Origin: Nocardioides albertanoniae
GTDB taxonomy: Bacteria > Actinomycetota > Actinomycetes > Propionibacteriales > Nocardioidaceae
DNA: 64,000 bases
Assembly: GCF_006716315.1 (NCBI RefSeq)
Contig: NZ_VFOV01000001.1
Span: forward strand, 1,160,501 to 1,224,500
Direction: 5' to 3'
The position numbers and the translations under genes were made by a program. Positions 9,353 through 17,897 of this stretch are shown here, in pieces (the first letter of the stretch is position 1; each line of letters opens with the position of its first letter). A model generated the notes under the pieces. It saw nothing but the letters and a program-made list of their open reading frames with translations. It was not told the origin of the DNA and made no database searches.

Positions 9353-10615
9353 ATGAGCGTCGAGAACCATGCCGACCACTGGGGCACCAGCCCCAGTGAC
9401 CCGGTTGCGAGGGCTCTCGCTGGCATCGAAACTGCTCTGGGTGACCTGCTGGCGATGGAGCCCGCTTATTGGCGAACCAGTCAGAAGAAGGATGTGTTGG
9501 CGCGGCTCGAGATCTTGAAGGCGCAGCAGGCTGCGCTCGAGCTGCGGGTGCTCGCGTCGGCTGGTGACATCGCTGAGGAGACTGGTGCGAAGGATGCCTC
9601 GGGTTGGATGCGGACCGCGCTTCTGGTTGATCGGGGTGTGGGTCGTGGGCAGGTGAAGCTCGCGTCGGCGGTGGCTAGGTATGAGTTGGTCGCTGCGGGT
9701 CTCGCGGAAGGTGTGGTGTCCCAGGACAAGGCCCGGGTGATCACCAAAGCCCTGTCTGCGATCGAGGCCGATCCAGCAGCCAGCGCCGAAGACCTCGTGC
9801 TCGCCGAGAAGCTGCTGGTCGATCATGCGACCCGGTTGACCGCGAACGAGCTGAAGATCGTCGGCAAGCGGATCCTGGCCGAGATCGACCCCGAGCGTTT
9901 CGAGGCCGCCGAGTCGAAGGCGTTGCAGCGGGAGGAAGAGCAGGCGCAGCGGCGTACGTTCTTCCGGGCTCGTGACAACGGTGACGGCACCGTCGACATC
10001 CACGCCCGTGTCTCGCGTGCGGTCGGGATGCGTCTACGCACGATGCTGGACTCCCTGGCGCAGCCGAGGAAGTGGTCGGCCGAGGACAAGGGCCGCAAGG
10101 TCTCCTATGAGCGGCTGTTGGGTCAGGCTTTCGCTCGGGTCGTCGAGACCTACGACGTGGAGAACCTGCCCCGTCATGGTGGGCACGCGACCACGGTGTT
10201 CATCACGATGAGCCTCGAGGATCTCCGCAAGGACCTCGGCACAGCTGCACTCGGTTTTGACGGTGACCAGATCACCGCAGCTGAGGCCCGCCGGATGGCG
10301 TGCAGCGCGGACCTGGTTCCGGTGGTGCTGGGCACCGACTCGGAGATCCTCGATCTAGGCCGCACGGCCAGGTTGGCGCATCCGATCCAGCACAGAGCGC
10401 TACGGCTACGGGACGAGTGCTGCCAAGCCGAAGATTGCGATGCTTCAGCCGCGTGGACCGAGGCCCATCACCTCAGACCCTGGGCCGAAGGCGGCAAGAC
10501 CGACCTAGCCAACATGGTCCTGTTGTGCCCCAGCGACCACCGGCGGATCCATGACCCTGACTACGGGCACGAGCGTCTCCCGGACGGACGGATTCGGTTC
10601 ACTAGGCGAACCTGA
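9353..10615 (+). CDS. DUF222-domain HNH endonuclease
   Basis: A 420-residue protein of a family that is multicopy and variable in actinobacterial genomes. Residues about 20-330 are the helical DUF222 region (for example LEILKAQQAALELRVLASAG and RLRTMLDSLAQPRKWSAEDK). The C-terminal 70 residues are an HNH nuclease: a zinc-type CCQAEDCD knuckle, then EAHHLRPWAEGG, NMVLLCPSDHRRIH. The catalytic His and metal ligands look intact. The ATG at 9353 follows a GAGAGGGGGT purine run. The gene lies almost symmetrically between inverted repeats (125 bp from the left arm, 138 bp to the right arm), suggesting a mobile cassette. Biological function in this family is not settled. Confidence 0.9.
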   Translation: MSVENHADHWGTSPSDPVARALAGIETALGDLLAMEPAYWRTSQKKDVLARLEILKAQQAALELRVLASAGDIAEETGAKDASGWMRTALLVDRGVGRGQVKLASAVARYELVAAGLAEGVVSQDKARVITKALSAIEADPAASAEDLVLAEKLLVDHATRLTANELKIVGKRILAEIDPERFEAAESKALQREEEQAQRRTFFRARDNGDGTVDIHARVSRAVGMRLRTMLDSLAQPRKWSAEDKGRKVSYERLLGQAFARVVETYDVENLPRHGGHATTVFITMSLEDLRKDLGTAALGFDGDQITAAEARRMACSADLVPVVLGTDSEILDLGRTARLAHPIQHRALRLRDECCQAEDCDASAAWTEAHHLRPWAEGGKTDLANMVLLCPSDHRRIHDPDYGHERLPDGRIRFTRRT

Positions 10616-10629
10616 TGCCGACCTCGCAC

Positions 10630-10667
10630 GGGTCCGATCTTTGTGAATCGTTCACAAGGTCAGACCC
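10630..10667 (+). terminator. Hairpin after the HNH gene
   Basis: GGGTCCGATCTTTGTGAA and TTCACAAGGTCAGACCC form an imperfect stem around a 3-nt loop, 15 bp after the HNH stop codon. There is no clear U tract, so termination is probable rather than certain. The surrounding gap 10616-10899 also contains the right inverted-repeat arm. Confidence 0.45.
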
Positions 10668-10753
10668 TCTGTCACAGTCCCCGCAAACCACACCTGCCCG
10701 ACCTGCGACCCTGGCCCGGGCTCTCAACTCCGTACCCAACCCAAGATCTCCGC

Positions 10754-10820
10754 GCCACACCCCTGCCGCCGCCCCGATAACCAGCCAAATCTTTAGACCT
10801 CCAAGAACGGGTCGGCGGCC
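10754..10820 (-). repeat. Right inverted-repeat arm downstream of the DUF222/HNH gene
   Basis: This is the reverse complement of the left arm at 9071-9228 without the 87-bp insertion. It shows about five differences and one single-base indel. On the minus strand one frame reads into VAADPFLEV and a stop, which looks like the fossil 3' end of a gene. It lies 80 bp beyond the 3' end of the LCP gene at 10900. Confidence 0.75.
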
Positions 10821-10899
10821 ACCAGCCAGACGCGATCGACCAGCGCCAGCTCCCAACCCGCACGCGACGAAAGCCGAAGCGCGCCAGCAAGAAGGAGCC

Positions 10900-11916
10900 T
10901 CAGCTCACCGTCTTCCCAGTCACGACCCCAGGATTCTGATCCAACCAAGAGTCCACATCATCCGAACGCACGGCCTCCCAGAGGTCACGACCCTTGCGCA
11001 TGTCGAGATAGACCACGCTCTGCTTGCCCTCCTTGCCGAGGCCGGCCACGGGGGCGGTGAAGAAGGTGAGGTCCGAGGAGGGCATGCGGGCGAGGTCGAG
11101 GGCGAGGCCGCGGAGGTCGCCGCCCGAGAAGCCGGAGTCGACGGTGAGGTGCCGGGTGATGACGTCGAGGAGGTCGTAGGCCTTCTTGGGGTCCTTCGGG
11201 TCGACGCTGTCGCGGAGGCCGCGGAGGATGGAACGCAGCACGTACTGCTGGCGCTTGACGCGGTCCAGGTCGCCGCCGGGGAGACCGTAGCGCTGGCGTA
11301 CGTAGAGGAGGGCCTCCTCGCCGGTGAGCAGGTGCTTGCCCTCGGTCCAGGTGCGGTGACGCGCCGAGTCGTGGACGGTCTCCGGCACGTAGACCTCGAC
11401 GCCGCCGAGGAGGTCGCCGATCTCCTCGAACCCGGCCCAGTCGACCCAGGCGACATGGTCGATGCGTACGCCGGTGAGCCGCTCGACCGTCTGCACGCTC
11501 AGCCGGGGGCCGCCCTCGGAGAAAGCGGCGTTGACCTTGGCCTTGCCGTGGCCGGGGATCCGCACCCACGAGTCACGTGGGATCGAGATGACGGAGGCCG
11601 AGCGACGGTCCGCGCTCAGGTGAAGGAGCATCATCGTGTCGGCGCGCTGCTCGCCCGGTGTCCAGGTCGCCGTGGCCTCGGTGCCGGTGGTGGCATGGTC
11701 ACCGGTGCGCCCGTCGGTGCCCAGCAGCAGGATGTTCATCGAGCCGGCCGCGGCGTCGGTGGCCGCCGCCGGCCGCTCCTCGAGGCCCCCGAAGACGTCG
11801 ACGGACTTCACCTGCCGGTCGAGCCGGTGGGCGAGATACCAGCCCGTGCCGCCGACGGCGCCGACGATCACGACGAACGCTATCCCGAGAGCGAGCAGGA
11901 TGCGCGACTTCTTCAT
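10900..11916 (-). CDS. LytR-CpsA-Psr (LCP) family wall-polymer ligase
   Basis: A 338-residue membrane-anchored protein. Residues about 5-30 form one transmembrane segment after a short KK-containing cytoplasmic tail. The extracytoplasmic LCP domain (about 60-280) shows NILLLGTDGR, the active-site region SIPRDSWVRIPGHGKAKVNA, and DRVKRQQYVLRS. LCP enzymes transfer lipid-linked secondary polymers (teichoic acid or galactan type) onto peptidoglycan. It is one of three LCP proteins in the window. It is followed on its strand only by the repeat arm of the HNH island, and pepN lies 48 bp upstream in the same orientation, so the two could be cotranscribed. Confidence 0.92.
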   Translation of the reverse strand: MKKSRILLALGIAFVVIVGAVGGTGWYLAHRLDRQVKSVDVFGGLEERPAAATDAAAGSMNILLLGTDGRTGDHATTGTEATATWTPGEQRADTMMLLHLSADRRSASVISIPRDSWVRIPGHGKAKVNAAFSEGGPRLSVQTVERLTGVRIDHVAWVDWAGFEEIGDLLGGVEVYVPETVHDSARHRTWTEGKHLLTGEEALLYVRQRYGLPGGDLDRVKRQQYVLRSILRGLRDSVDPKDPKKAYDLLDVITRHLTVDSGFSGGDLRGLALDLARMPSSDLTFFTAPVAGLGKEGKQSVVYLDMRKGRDLWEAVRSDDVDSWLDQNPGVVTGKTVS

Positions 11917-11964
11917 GGCCGTCCTCAGGAAGTGGGGTCGAGAGCGCCTAGAGGCTAATGGGAG

Positions 11965-14394
11965 CTACTCCCGGTCGTCGAGGTGGTCCTGCCAGGAGCG
12001 CCTCAGGATCGTCGGTACGCCGCCTGCCAGCGCGTCGCGGAGCGTGTCGAGCTGGTCGCGGTCGAGCGCGACCTGCGGGAACGCGCGCCCCACCTCCTGG
12101 GCGAAGGCCTGGCCCCGGGTGGCGAGGGCCGGAGCCTCGCGGATGTAGGCGTCGACGTAGGGGCGCAGGAGATGGGCCTGCTCAGGGATCCACATCCCCG
12201 CGGCGAGCGCACCGAAGCGACGGTTGTTGATGTCACGGGTGCCCATCGCGTCCCAGGCGGCGTCCTTCGCCGAGACAGACGGACGGGCGGCGAGCGCCCG
12301 CAGCGCCCCCAGATAGCCCTCGGAGGTGACGTCGCGGTCACGCTGGGCGGAGATGAACCGGGCATCGGCGTCGCCGAGCGAGGCCAGCCGCGCGACGGCG
12401 TCCCAGCGCGTGGTGGGCAGGAGCGGGATGTCGGCGCCGATCTGCTCCTCGGCCAGCCAGCCGCGCAGCAGATCGGGGTCGGCGCAGGTCGCGGCCAGGG
12501 TCGGGGCCCAGGCCATGGTCAGCTGCGTGTCACCCCGGGCGGACTCGAGCCCGGCCGACGCCGCCGAGGCGACTCGTGCGACCGCGCCTGCCGCACGCTC
12601 GGCCGGCACCCGCTGGGGGATGATCACCGACCTGGTCTCCTCGAGCACGCCCTCGATGATCTCCGCGCGGGTCTCGGCGGGCAGGTGGGTCTCGACCAGC
12701 GTCAGGAAGTCGTCGGCCGAGAGGTCACGGGAGCGCACCTGGAGATAGGCGGAGGTCCAGAGCACTGCGCGCACGAGCGGGTCCTTGAGCCCGGAGAGCC
12801 CGTCGGAGAGCGCCTGCCACGAGTGGTGGTCGAGGCGCAGCGCGGCGAAGGTCTCGCCGCCCGCGTTGGGCATCACGACCAGGCCGGCGTAGTGGGGGAG
12901 CGCGACCGGCGAGTCACCCAGCTCGACCCGCTCGGTGCCCACCAGACGCAGGGCGGAGTCGTAGGCGGCCACCGTGAACGCGTGCGGCCGCTCGCCCTCG
13001 CGCACGAGCACCGGCACGTCTGCCTCGCGCCGCACGACCACGGTGTCGAAGCCCGGGCGGCGCAGCCAGGCATCCACCCAGCCGCGTACGTCTCTGGACG
13101 AGGTCGCCGCGAGCGACTCCACGAAGTCGGCGAGCGTCGCGTTGGCGAAGCGGAAGCGGGTCAGGTGCCGGTTGACCCCGGCCATGAACTCGTCGTCGCC
13201 GAGCCAGAAGGCGAGCTGTGCCAGGCAGGCCGCGCCCTTGGCGTAGGAGATGCCGTCGAAGATGGTGGCCGCGGTGTCGACGTCGGGCACGTCGGTCGGC
13301 AGCGGGGCCACCGGATGGGTCGAGCTGCGGGCGTCGGCGCGATAGCCCCACGGCTTGCGCCCGATCTCGACCTCGACCAGCAGGTCCGAGAAGCCGGCGC
13401 CCGCCTCGGCCACCCGATAGCCCATGTAGTCGGCGAACGACTCCTGCAGCCAGGTGTCCTCCCACCAGGTCATCGTCATCGAGTCGCCGAACCACATGTG
13501 CGACATCTCGTGGGCGATGATCACCCCGCGGATCGCGCGCTGGGTGTCGGTGATCGCGCCGCGGGGGAGCAGCTCGTCGCGGTAGGTCACGCAGCCCGGC
13601 ATCTCCTGCGCACCCCAGTTGAGCCCGGGCACGAAGACCTGGTCGTAGGAGTCGAACGGGTAGGGCTCCTCGAAGATCTCGGCGTAGTGGGCGAAACAGT
13701 CCTCCGTCGTACGTCGCAGCTCGGCCGCGTCGCGGTCGAGCTCGGCGGCCAGCGACCGCCGGGCGTGCCAGCCGAAGTCGAGGCTCGCCCCGGAGTCGAA
13801 CACCGCCGACCATCGCACCGAGTGCCAGTCGCCGGCCGCGACCACCACGAGCGCGGGCGGGATCGGGGGAGTGGTGGCGAAGACCCAACGACCGCCCTCG
13901 CGGGAGACGAGCGCTCCGTTGGCCAGCACGGTGTCGGCCGGGTCGGCGGTGACCGAGACGTCGAACGTCGCCTTGAGGTCGTTCTGGTCGAAGCAGGCGA
14001 AGACCTTCGCGGCGTTGTCCATCCCGAGATAGGCGGCCACGTAGCGTGCTCCGTCGGCCGGGTCGATGAAGGTGTGCATCCCGTCGCCGTCGGTCGTGTA
14101 GGGCAGCGTCGCGACCACCTCGACCTCGTTGACCTCGGTGGTCGAGAGGCCGGTGAGGTCGACCCGCAGGCCGTCGTAGGAGGTCGCGGTGGCCACCCCG
14201 TTGACGCTCAGCGAGACCGAGCGCGCGCCCTTGAGCTCGAGGAACGTCTCGGCCGCCGCCGAGCCGAACCGCACCCGCACGTGACTCCGGAACGTCTCGA
14301 CGTCGGTGAGGTCGAGATCCACGGAGTAGGAGACGGAGGAGAGCACGCCTGCTCGCGTGCGGGCTTCGCCGAGAGTGAGTGACACGTCGGCCAA
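11965..14394 (-). CDS. pepN: Aminopeptidase N, M1 zinc metallopeptidase
   Basis: An 809-residue protein in the PepN family, which removes N-terminal residues from peptides in the cytosol. The gluzincin site is visible as HEMSHMWFGD followed by WLQESFADYMGY, giving the HExxH + 18 + E pattern. The exopeptidase loop, usually GAMEN, reads GAQEM here (NWGAQEMPGCVTYRDE). The C-terminal third is the ERAP1-like helical domain. The frame is open up to 14589, but a perfect GGGAGG sits 8 nt before a TTG at 14394. That start gives LADVSLTLGEARTRA, the usual family N-terminus, so I prefer it over ATG 14427. The gene is divergent from rplY. Confidence 0.93.
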   Translation of the reverse strand: MADVSLTLGEARTRAGVLSSVSYSVDLDLTDVETFRSHVRVRFGSAAAETFLELKGARSVSLSVNGVATATSYDGLRVDLTGLSTTEVNEVEVVATLPYTTDGDGMHTFIDPADGARYVAAYLGMDNAAKVFACFDQNDLKATFDVSVTADPADTVLANGALVSREGGRWVFATTPPIPPALVVVAAGDWHSVRWSAVFDSGASLDFGWHARRSLAAELDRDAAELRRTTEDCFAHYAEIFEEPYPFDSYDQVFVPGLNWGAQEMPGCVTYRDELLPRGAITDTQRAIRGVIIAHEMSHMWFGDSMTMTWWEDTWLQESFADYMGYRVAEAGAGFSDLLVEVEIGRKPWGYRADARSSTHPVAPLPTDVPDVDTAATIFDGISYAKGAACLAQLAFWLGDDEFMAGVNRHLTRFRFANATLADFVESLAATSSRDVRGWVDAWLRRPGFDTVVVRREADVPVLVREGERPHAFTVAAYDSALRLVGTERVELGDSPVALPHYAGLVVMPNAGGETFAALRLDHHSWQALSDGLSGLKDPLVRAVLWTSAYLQVRSRDLSADDFLTLVETHLPAETRAEIIEGVLEETRSVIIPQRVPAERAAGAVARVASAASAGLESARGDTQLTMAWAPTLAATCADPDLLRGWLAEEQIGADIPLLPTTRWDAVARLASLGDADARFISAQRDRDVTSEGYLGALRALAARPSVSAKDAAWDAMGTRDINNRRFGALAAGMWIPEQAHLLRPYVDAYIREAPALATRGQAFAQEVGRAFPQVALDRDQLDTLRDALAGGVPTILRRSWQDHLDDRE

Positions 14395-14528
14395 CGTACG
14401 TCCTCCCAGGTCAGCGCGCGCCCGCATTTCGCTGTCAGCCGCAACCGGGGATAGGCTGTGGCAGTTGCCTCGGCGAGGGAGCGCCTCGCGCTCCGTGATC
14501 GACAAGGTGGACGTCTCCTCAAAGGGAC

Positions 14529-14549
14529 GCCGTGCCTTCGTCGCACGGC
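14529..14549 (+). promoter_or_regulatory. Hairpin in the long rplY leader
   Basis: GCCGTGC and GCACGGC form a perfect 7-bp stem with a 7-nt loop about 60 nt before the rplY start. A TAGGCT -10-like hexamer at 14454 would give a leader of about 150 nt. A ribosomal-protein leader with autoregulation is possible; nothing here proves it. Confidence 0.35.
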
Positions 14550-14608
14550 CTTCGTTGGACCAGCCGGGCCCACAGACATCCAGCTTCATCCATCGAGGAG
14601 TTCAACGC

Positions 14609-15232
14609 ATGTCCAGCGAGAAGATCGTCGCCGAGAAGCGCACCGAGTTCGGCAAGGGTGCCGCTCGTCGCATCCGCCGTGAGAACAAGATCCCGGCGGT
14701 CGTCTACGGCCACGGCGCCGACCCGATCCACCTGAGCCTGCCGGGCCACGCCACGATGATGGCGCTCAAGAACCACGGCGCCAACGCGCTGCTGGAGCTC
14801 TCCATCGACGGCAAGAAGCAGCTGGCGCTGACCAAGCAGGTCCAGATCGACGACGTACGCCGCGTCATCGAGCACGTCGACTTCGTCGCCGTCCGCGCGG
14901 GCGAGAAGGTCACCGTCGACATCACCGTCCACGTCGTGGGCGACGCCATCTCCGGCACCATGGTCGTCACCGACGCGAACACCCTGACCGTCGAGGCCGA
15001 GGCCACCCACGTCCCGGAGAGCATCGAGGTCAGCGTCGAGGGTCTCGAGGCCGGCACCCAGATCTTCGCCAGCGAGGTCACCCTGCCCAAGGGCTCCACC
15101 CTGGTCACCGACCCGGAGACCCTGGTCGTCAACGTCACCGAGGCCCGCGTCATCGAGGAGCCGGAGGACGAGGAAGAGGCCGCCGAGGGCGAGACCGGCG
15201 AGGACGAGGCTGAGGCCACCGACGCCGAGTGA
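14609..15232 (+). CDS. rplY: 50S ribosomal protein L25 / general stress protein Ctc
   Basis: A 207-residue long-form L25 protein that binds 5S rRNA. The N-terminal L25 domain (about 1-95) shows KRTEFGKGAARRIRRENKIP and AVVYGHGADPIHL. The TL5-type C-terminal beta domain (about 100-185) has PESIEVSVEGLEAG and LPKGSTLVTDPE. It ends in a Glu/Asp-rich acidic tail of about 25 residues, common in Actinobacteria. The ATG at 14609 follows GAGGAG. The stop overlaps the GTG of pth by 4 bp, so translation is coupled. The gene pair rplY-pth is conserved. Confidence 0.96.
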   Translation: MSSEKIVAEKRTEFGKGAARRIRRENKIPAVVYGHGADPIHLSLPGHATMMALKNHGANALLELSIDGKKQLALTKQVQIDDVRRVIEHVDFVAVRAGEKVTVDITVHVVGDAISGTMVVTDANTLTVEAEATHVPESIEVSVEGLEAGTQIFASEVTLPKGSTLVTDPETLVVNVTEARVIEEPEDEEEAAEGETGEDEAEATDAE

Positions 15233-15849
15233 ACGACTCGGTGAACGACGGTGTCTGGCTGGTCGTCGGTCTGGGCAACCCCGGGCCGACGTACGCCGGG
15301 CACCGTCACAACATCGGCTACCTCGTCACCGACGAGCTGGCCGACCGGCTGGACGGCAAGTGGCGCTCCCACAAGTCCGGCCGTGCGGATGTCGTGGAAG
15401 GGCGGCTCCCGGGTGCCAGAAATGAGCACAGCCCGGGAGTGCCCGGTCCGCGCGTCGTGCTCGCCCGTTCCCGCACCTACATGAACGAGTCCGGCGGGCC
15501 GGTCAAGGCGCTGGCGACCTTCTACAAGGTCGCCCCTGACCACATCGTCGCCATCCACGACGAGCTCGACATCGCCTACGACACGATGCGGGTCAAGCTG
15601 GGCGGCGGCGACAACGGCCACAACGGCCTCAAGTCGATGCGGTCCTCGCTCGGCACCGGCGACTTCCATCGGCTGCGCGTCGGCATCGGCCGCCCTCCAG
15701 GTCGCCAGGAGGTGCACGACTTCGTGCTCTCCAACTTCTCCAGTGCCGAGCGCAAGGTGCTTCCCTTCGTGGTCGACACCGCCGCCGACGCCATCGAGTC
15801 GCTGGTCGCCGAGGGGCTGGAGAAGACCCAGCAGCGGTTCAACTCCTAG
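15229..15849 (+). CDS. pth: Peptidyl-tRNA hydrolase
   Basis: A 206-residue enzyme that releases tRNA from peptidyl-tRNAs dropped by ribosomes. The family motifs are VVGLGNPGPTYAGHRHNIGY (with the catalytic His of the second motif), SRTYMNESGGPV, HDELDIAYDTMRVKLGGG, GHNGLKSM and RLRVGIGRPPG. It starts at a GTG overlapping the rplY stop (GTGA). A second in-frame GTG at 15241 is possible. The C-terminus lies 18 bp from the 3' end of the convergent LuxR-type gene. Confidence 0.96.
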   Translation: MNDSVNDGVWLVVGLGNPGPTYAGHRHNIGYLVTDELADRLDGKWRSHKSGRADVVEGRLPGARNEHSPGVPGPRVVLARSRTYMNESGGPVKALATFYKVAPDHIVAIHDELDIAYDTMRVKLGGGDNGHNGLKSMRSSLGTGDFHRLRVGIGRPPGRQEVHDFVLSNFSSAERKVLPFVVDTAADAIESLVAEGLEKTQQRFNS

Positions 15850-15867
15850 TCGAGTCTCCTGGTCGAG

Positions 15868-16530
15868 TCATCGAGGCGGCGGAGGATGCAGCGAGCAGTC
15901 GTACGCCGCGACGGCCGCCAGCTGTGATCCGACCTCGAGCTTGCGCAGGATCGACTTCACCTGGCTGCGCACCGTCGCCTGGGCCACGCCCAAGCGGGCC
16001 GCGATGTCGGCGACCGTCTCGCCGTCGTAGAGCAGCTCGAGCACCTCGCGCTCGCGCACGGTGAGCGAGTCGAGCTCGCTGCGGATCCGGTCACGCTCCT
16101 CGCGCAGGCGATGCCACCGGGCGACCAGGTCGTCGACCTCGGCCGGAGCGAGCCGGCGGCCGGCGGAGGCGTCGCGCAGCGTGGCCTCGATCGTGTCGGA
16201 GTCGGCGTGGGCCGAGAGCACGATGGACGCGCCGGCCTCGAGCACCGCTCCCCACAGCCCGCCGCGCGGTGCGGTGGTGAGCGCCACCGCGGGCAGGTGT
16301 ACGCCCCCGACCAGGGCACAGACCTGCTCGAGGTCGCTCCACTCGGAGAGGTCGGTGACCACCAGCAGCACCGCCGGGTCTCCGGCCAGCAGCCGGCGCG
16401 GGGCGACGGCGACGGAGACGGTCGCGGTGACGATCATTCCCCGGCCGAGGAGGGAGACCTTCACCGCGTCGAGCGTCATCGTCTCGTCGGCCGTGACGGC
16501 CACCCTGAGAGGCGCTGAAGGGGCTGCCAT
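15868..16530 (-). CDS. LuxR/NarL-type regulator with atypical receiver
   Basis: A 220-residue regulator. The C-terminal 65 residues are a LuxR-type DNA-binding domain (LTVREREVLELLYDGETVAD, then AARLGVAQATVRSQVKSIL). The N-terminal part folds like a receiver, but the usual acidic pair after the first strand is replaced by TADET. A VVTDLSEW segment stands where the phospho-acceptor Asp would be, so normal phosphorylation is doubtful. I chose ATG 16530; the frame stays open to 16749, but the extra part looks non-coding. It is divergent from the histidine kinase at 16887 and resembles the regulator at 17878 in its C-terminal KSIL(R/A)KL(E/Q)V motif, so a paralogous pair is likely. Confidence 0.85.
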   Translation of the reverse strand: MAAPSAPLRVAVTADETMTLDAVKVSLLGRGMIVTATVSVAVAPRRLLAGDPAVLLVVTDLSEWSDLEQVCALVGGVHLPAVALTTAPRGGLWGAVLEAGASIVLSAHADSDTIEATLRDASAGRRLAPAEVDDLVARWHRLREERDRIRSELDSLTVREREVLELLYDGETVADIAARLGVAQATVRSQVKSILRKLEVGSQLAAVAAYDCSLHPPPPR

Positions 16531-16886
16531 GTCTGTCGTGCCGATCGGTCGTCGCGGGCCCCGTTCGATATCCCTGGGGGTATACGGACCATGACTGGTG
16601 GGACCCCCTGGATCCGAAACAGGTTCTAGCAGCCCCCAAGTTTGGGGATGACCTGGGAGAACAGAGGCCCTGAGCGGGCCCGAAAAACGACTTGTCCTCA
16701 ATTCTCGGTATTGGCCCTCGATGACCTCGCGTGGAGATAACGTTCTCACTACGTTCCTTCAGTGAAGGTTCGGTCATAACATTCAAACTGGGGAGGCCCG
16801 ACAACCTCGGGCTGGGGAAGCGGGACCGTGAGCAGGTTCCCGATCGGGCGTCTTTCCTCTCTGGCCGACCCGCCATGGGGAGCAGC
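16531..16886. promoter_or_regulatory. Divergent regulatory region with two short palindromes
   Basis: This 356-bp gene-free stretch lies between two divergent regulators. It contains CCCCAAGTTTGGGG (16634-16647, 6-bp arms) and CCTTCAGTGAAGG (16756-16768, 6-bp arms). Both are plausible operator sites for dimeric regulators, such as the LuxR-type proteins encoded on either side. No clear -35/-10 pair could be assigned with confidence. Confidence 0.4.
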
Positions 16887-17897
16887 ATGTCTACGTCCAT
16901 TTTCACGAGCATCAGCTCGGGCTGGTTGGGCACCGCCTACGCGACGACCACCGCCGTCTTCATCGGCGTCCAGAGTTTTCTCATCGCAATCCTTCAGGGG
17001 CCCTGGGTCACCTTCGACGCCAGCGGTCACATCTTCTGGCTCCTGCCGCTCATCGTCCTGAGCTCGTCGCTGGCCGCCGCAGCCTTCCTCCTGCAGGGAG
17101 GTGTGCGCATCTACCGACGTGTCTGCGCGGCAGAGGCGAGGGAGGCCGACGAGGTCTACAGCGACCTGCTCAGCGCTCGCGAGATCCAGCGGGTCCACCG
17201 CGCCCGGATGCACGAGGTCACCTCGACGCTCGCGGGGATCCGCTCGGCCAGCGAGCTGCTGTGCACCTCGGAGACACTCGACCCCGACCGGCGCGTGGCG
17301 ATGATGTCGATGATGGGCAGCGAGCTCCGACGCCTGGAGCGGCTCGTCCGAGCCCAGCGGGGCGGCGCCGACACGGCGCCGGTCGACGCCGGCGTCGTCG
17401 ATGTCGACATGGTGCTCCACAACCTCGCGCTGGCCCACGAGGCCGGCGGCACCACGGTCGTCCACACGCCCAGCACGGCGCTCGCCGCCGGCAGCTCGGA
17501 CGCGGTCGCGGAGATCCTCAACGTGCTGATCGACAACGCCGCCAAGCACGGCTCCGGGGCGGTCGAGGTCGCGGTGCGGCATGCGTCCGAGACGTCAGGC
17601 CCGATGGTGGTCATCGAGGTCAGCGACGACGGCAGCGGCGTCGCGCCCGAGGTGCACGACCGCATCTTCGAGTGGGGCGTGCGGGGCCCCGACTCGGGTG
17701 GTCAGGGCATCGGCCTCAACGTCGCCCACAAGCTCGCCGCGCGGATGGGTGGCTCGCTGCGCCTGGCGGTCCGTGCGCGCACGACCTTCGTGGTGACTCT
17801 GCCGAGCGCCGTCATCGAGGGCCACCCCGTCCCTGCCACCGAGCCCGCCGCCGGCTCCGAGAAGGAAGGCGCTGCCGATGGTGTCGTCGCAGCGTAG
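16887..17897 (+). CDS. Membrane sensor histidine kinase
   Basis: A 336-residue kinase with two transmembrane segments near the N-terminus (about 15-40 and 50-75). They are followed by a coiled DHp-like helix containing RARMHEVTSTLAGIRSASEL, whose His is the likely phosphorylation site, and a HATPase domain (LNVLIDNAAKHGSG N box, VSDDGSGVAP G1 box, GGQGIGLNVAHKLA G2 box). The start ATG at 16887 is preceded by GGGAG. The 3' end overlaps the response regulator gene by 20 bp, so the two form a translationally coupled two-component system. A polyprenyl-phosphate sugar transferase follows, which suggests control of exopolysaccharide or wall-glycan synthesis. Confidence 0.88.
   Translation: MSTSIFTSISSGWLGTAYATTTAVFIGVQSFLIAILQGPWVTFDASGHIFWLLPLIVLSSSLAAAAFLLQGGVRIYRRVCAAEAREADEVYSDLLSAREIQRVHRARMHEVTSTLAGIRSASELLCTSETLDPDRRVAMMSMMGSELRRLERLVRAQRGGADTAPVDAGVVDVDMVLHNLALAHEAGGTTVVHTPSTALAAGSSDAVAEILNVLIDNAAKHGSGAVEVAVRHASETSGPMVVIEVSDDGSGVAPEVHDRIFEWGVRGPDSGGQGIGLNVAHKLAARMGGSLRLAVRARTTFVVTLPSAVIEGHPVPATEPAAGSEKEGAADGVVAA

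Noticed and set aside
10640..10660. TGTGA...TCACA palindrome as a CRP site after the HNH gene
   Set aside because: The spacer is 5 bp instead of 6, and it forms part of a longer hairpin after the stop codon, so terminator structure is the better reading.
11983..14382. Plus-strand ORF of 799 codons over pepN
   Set aside because: The minus strand encodes a clear M1 aminopeptidase; the plus frame is a GC-rich shadow.
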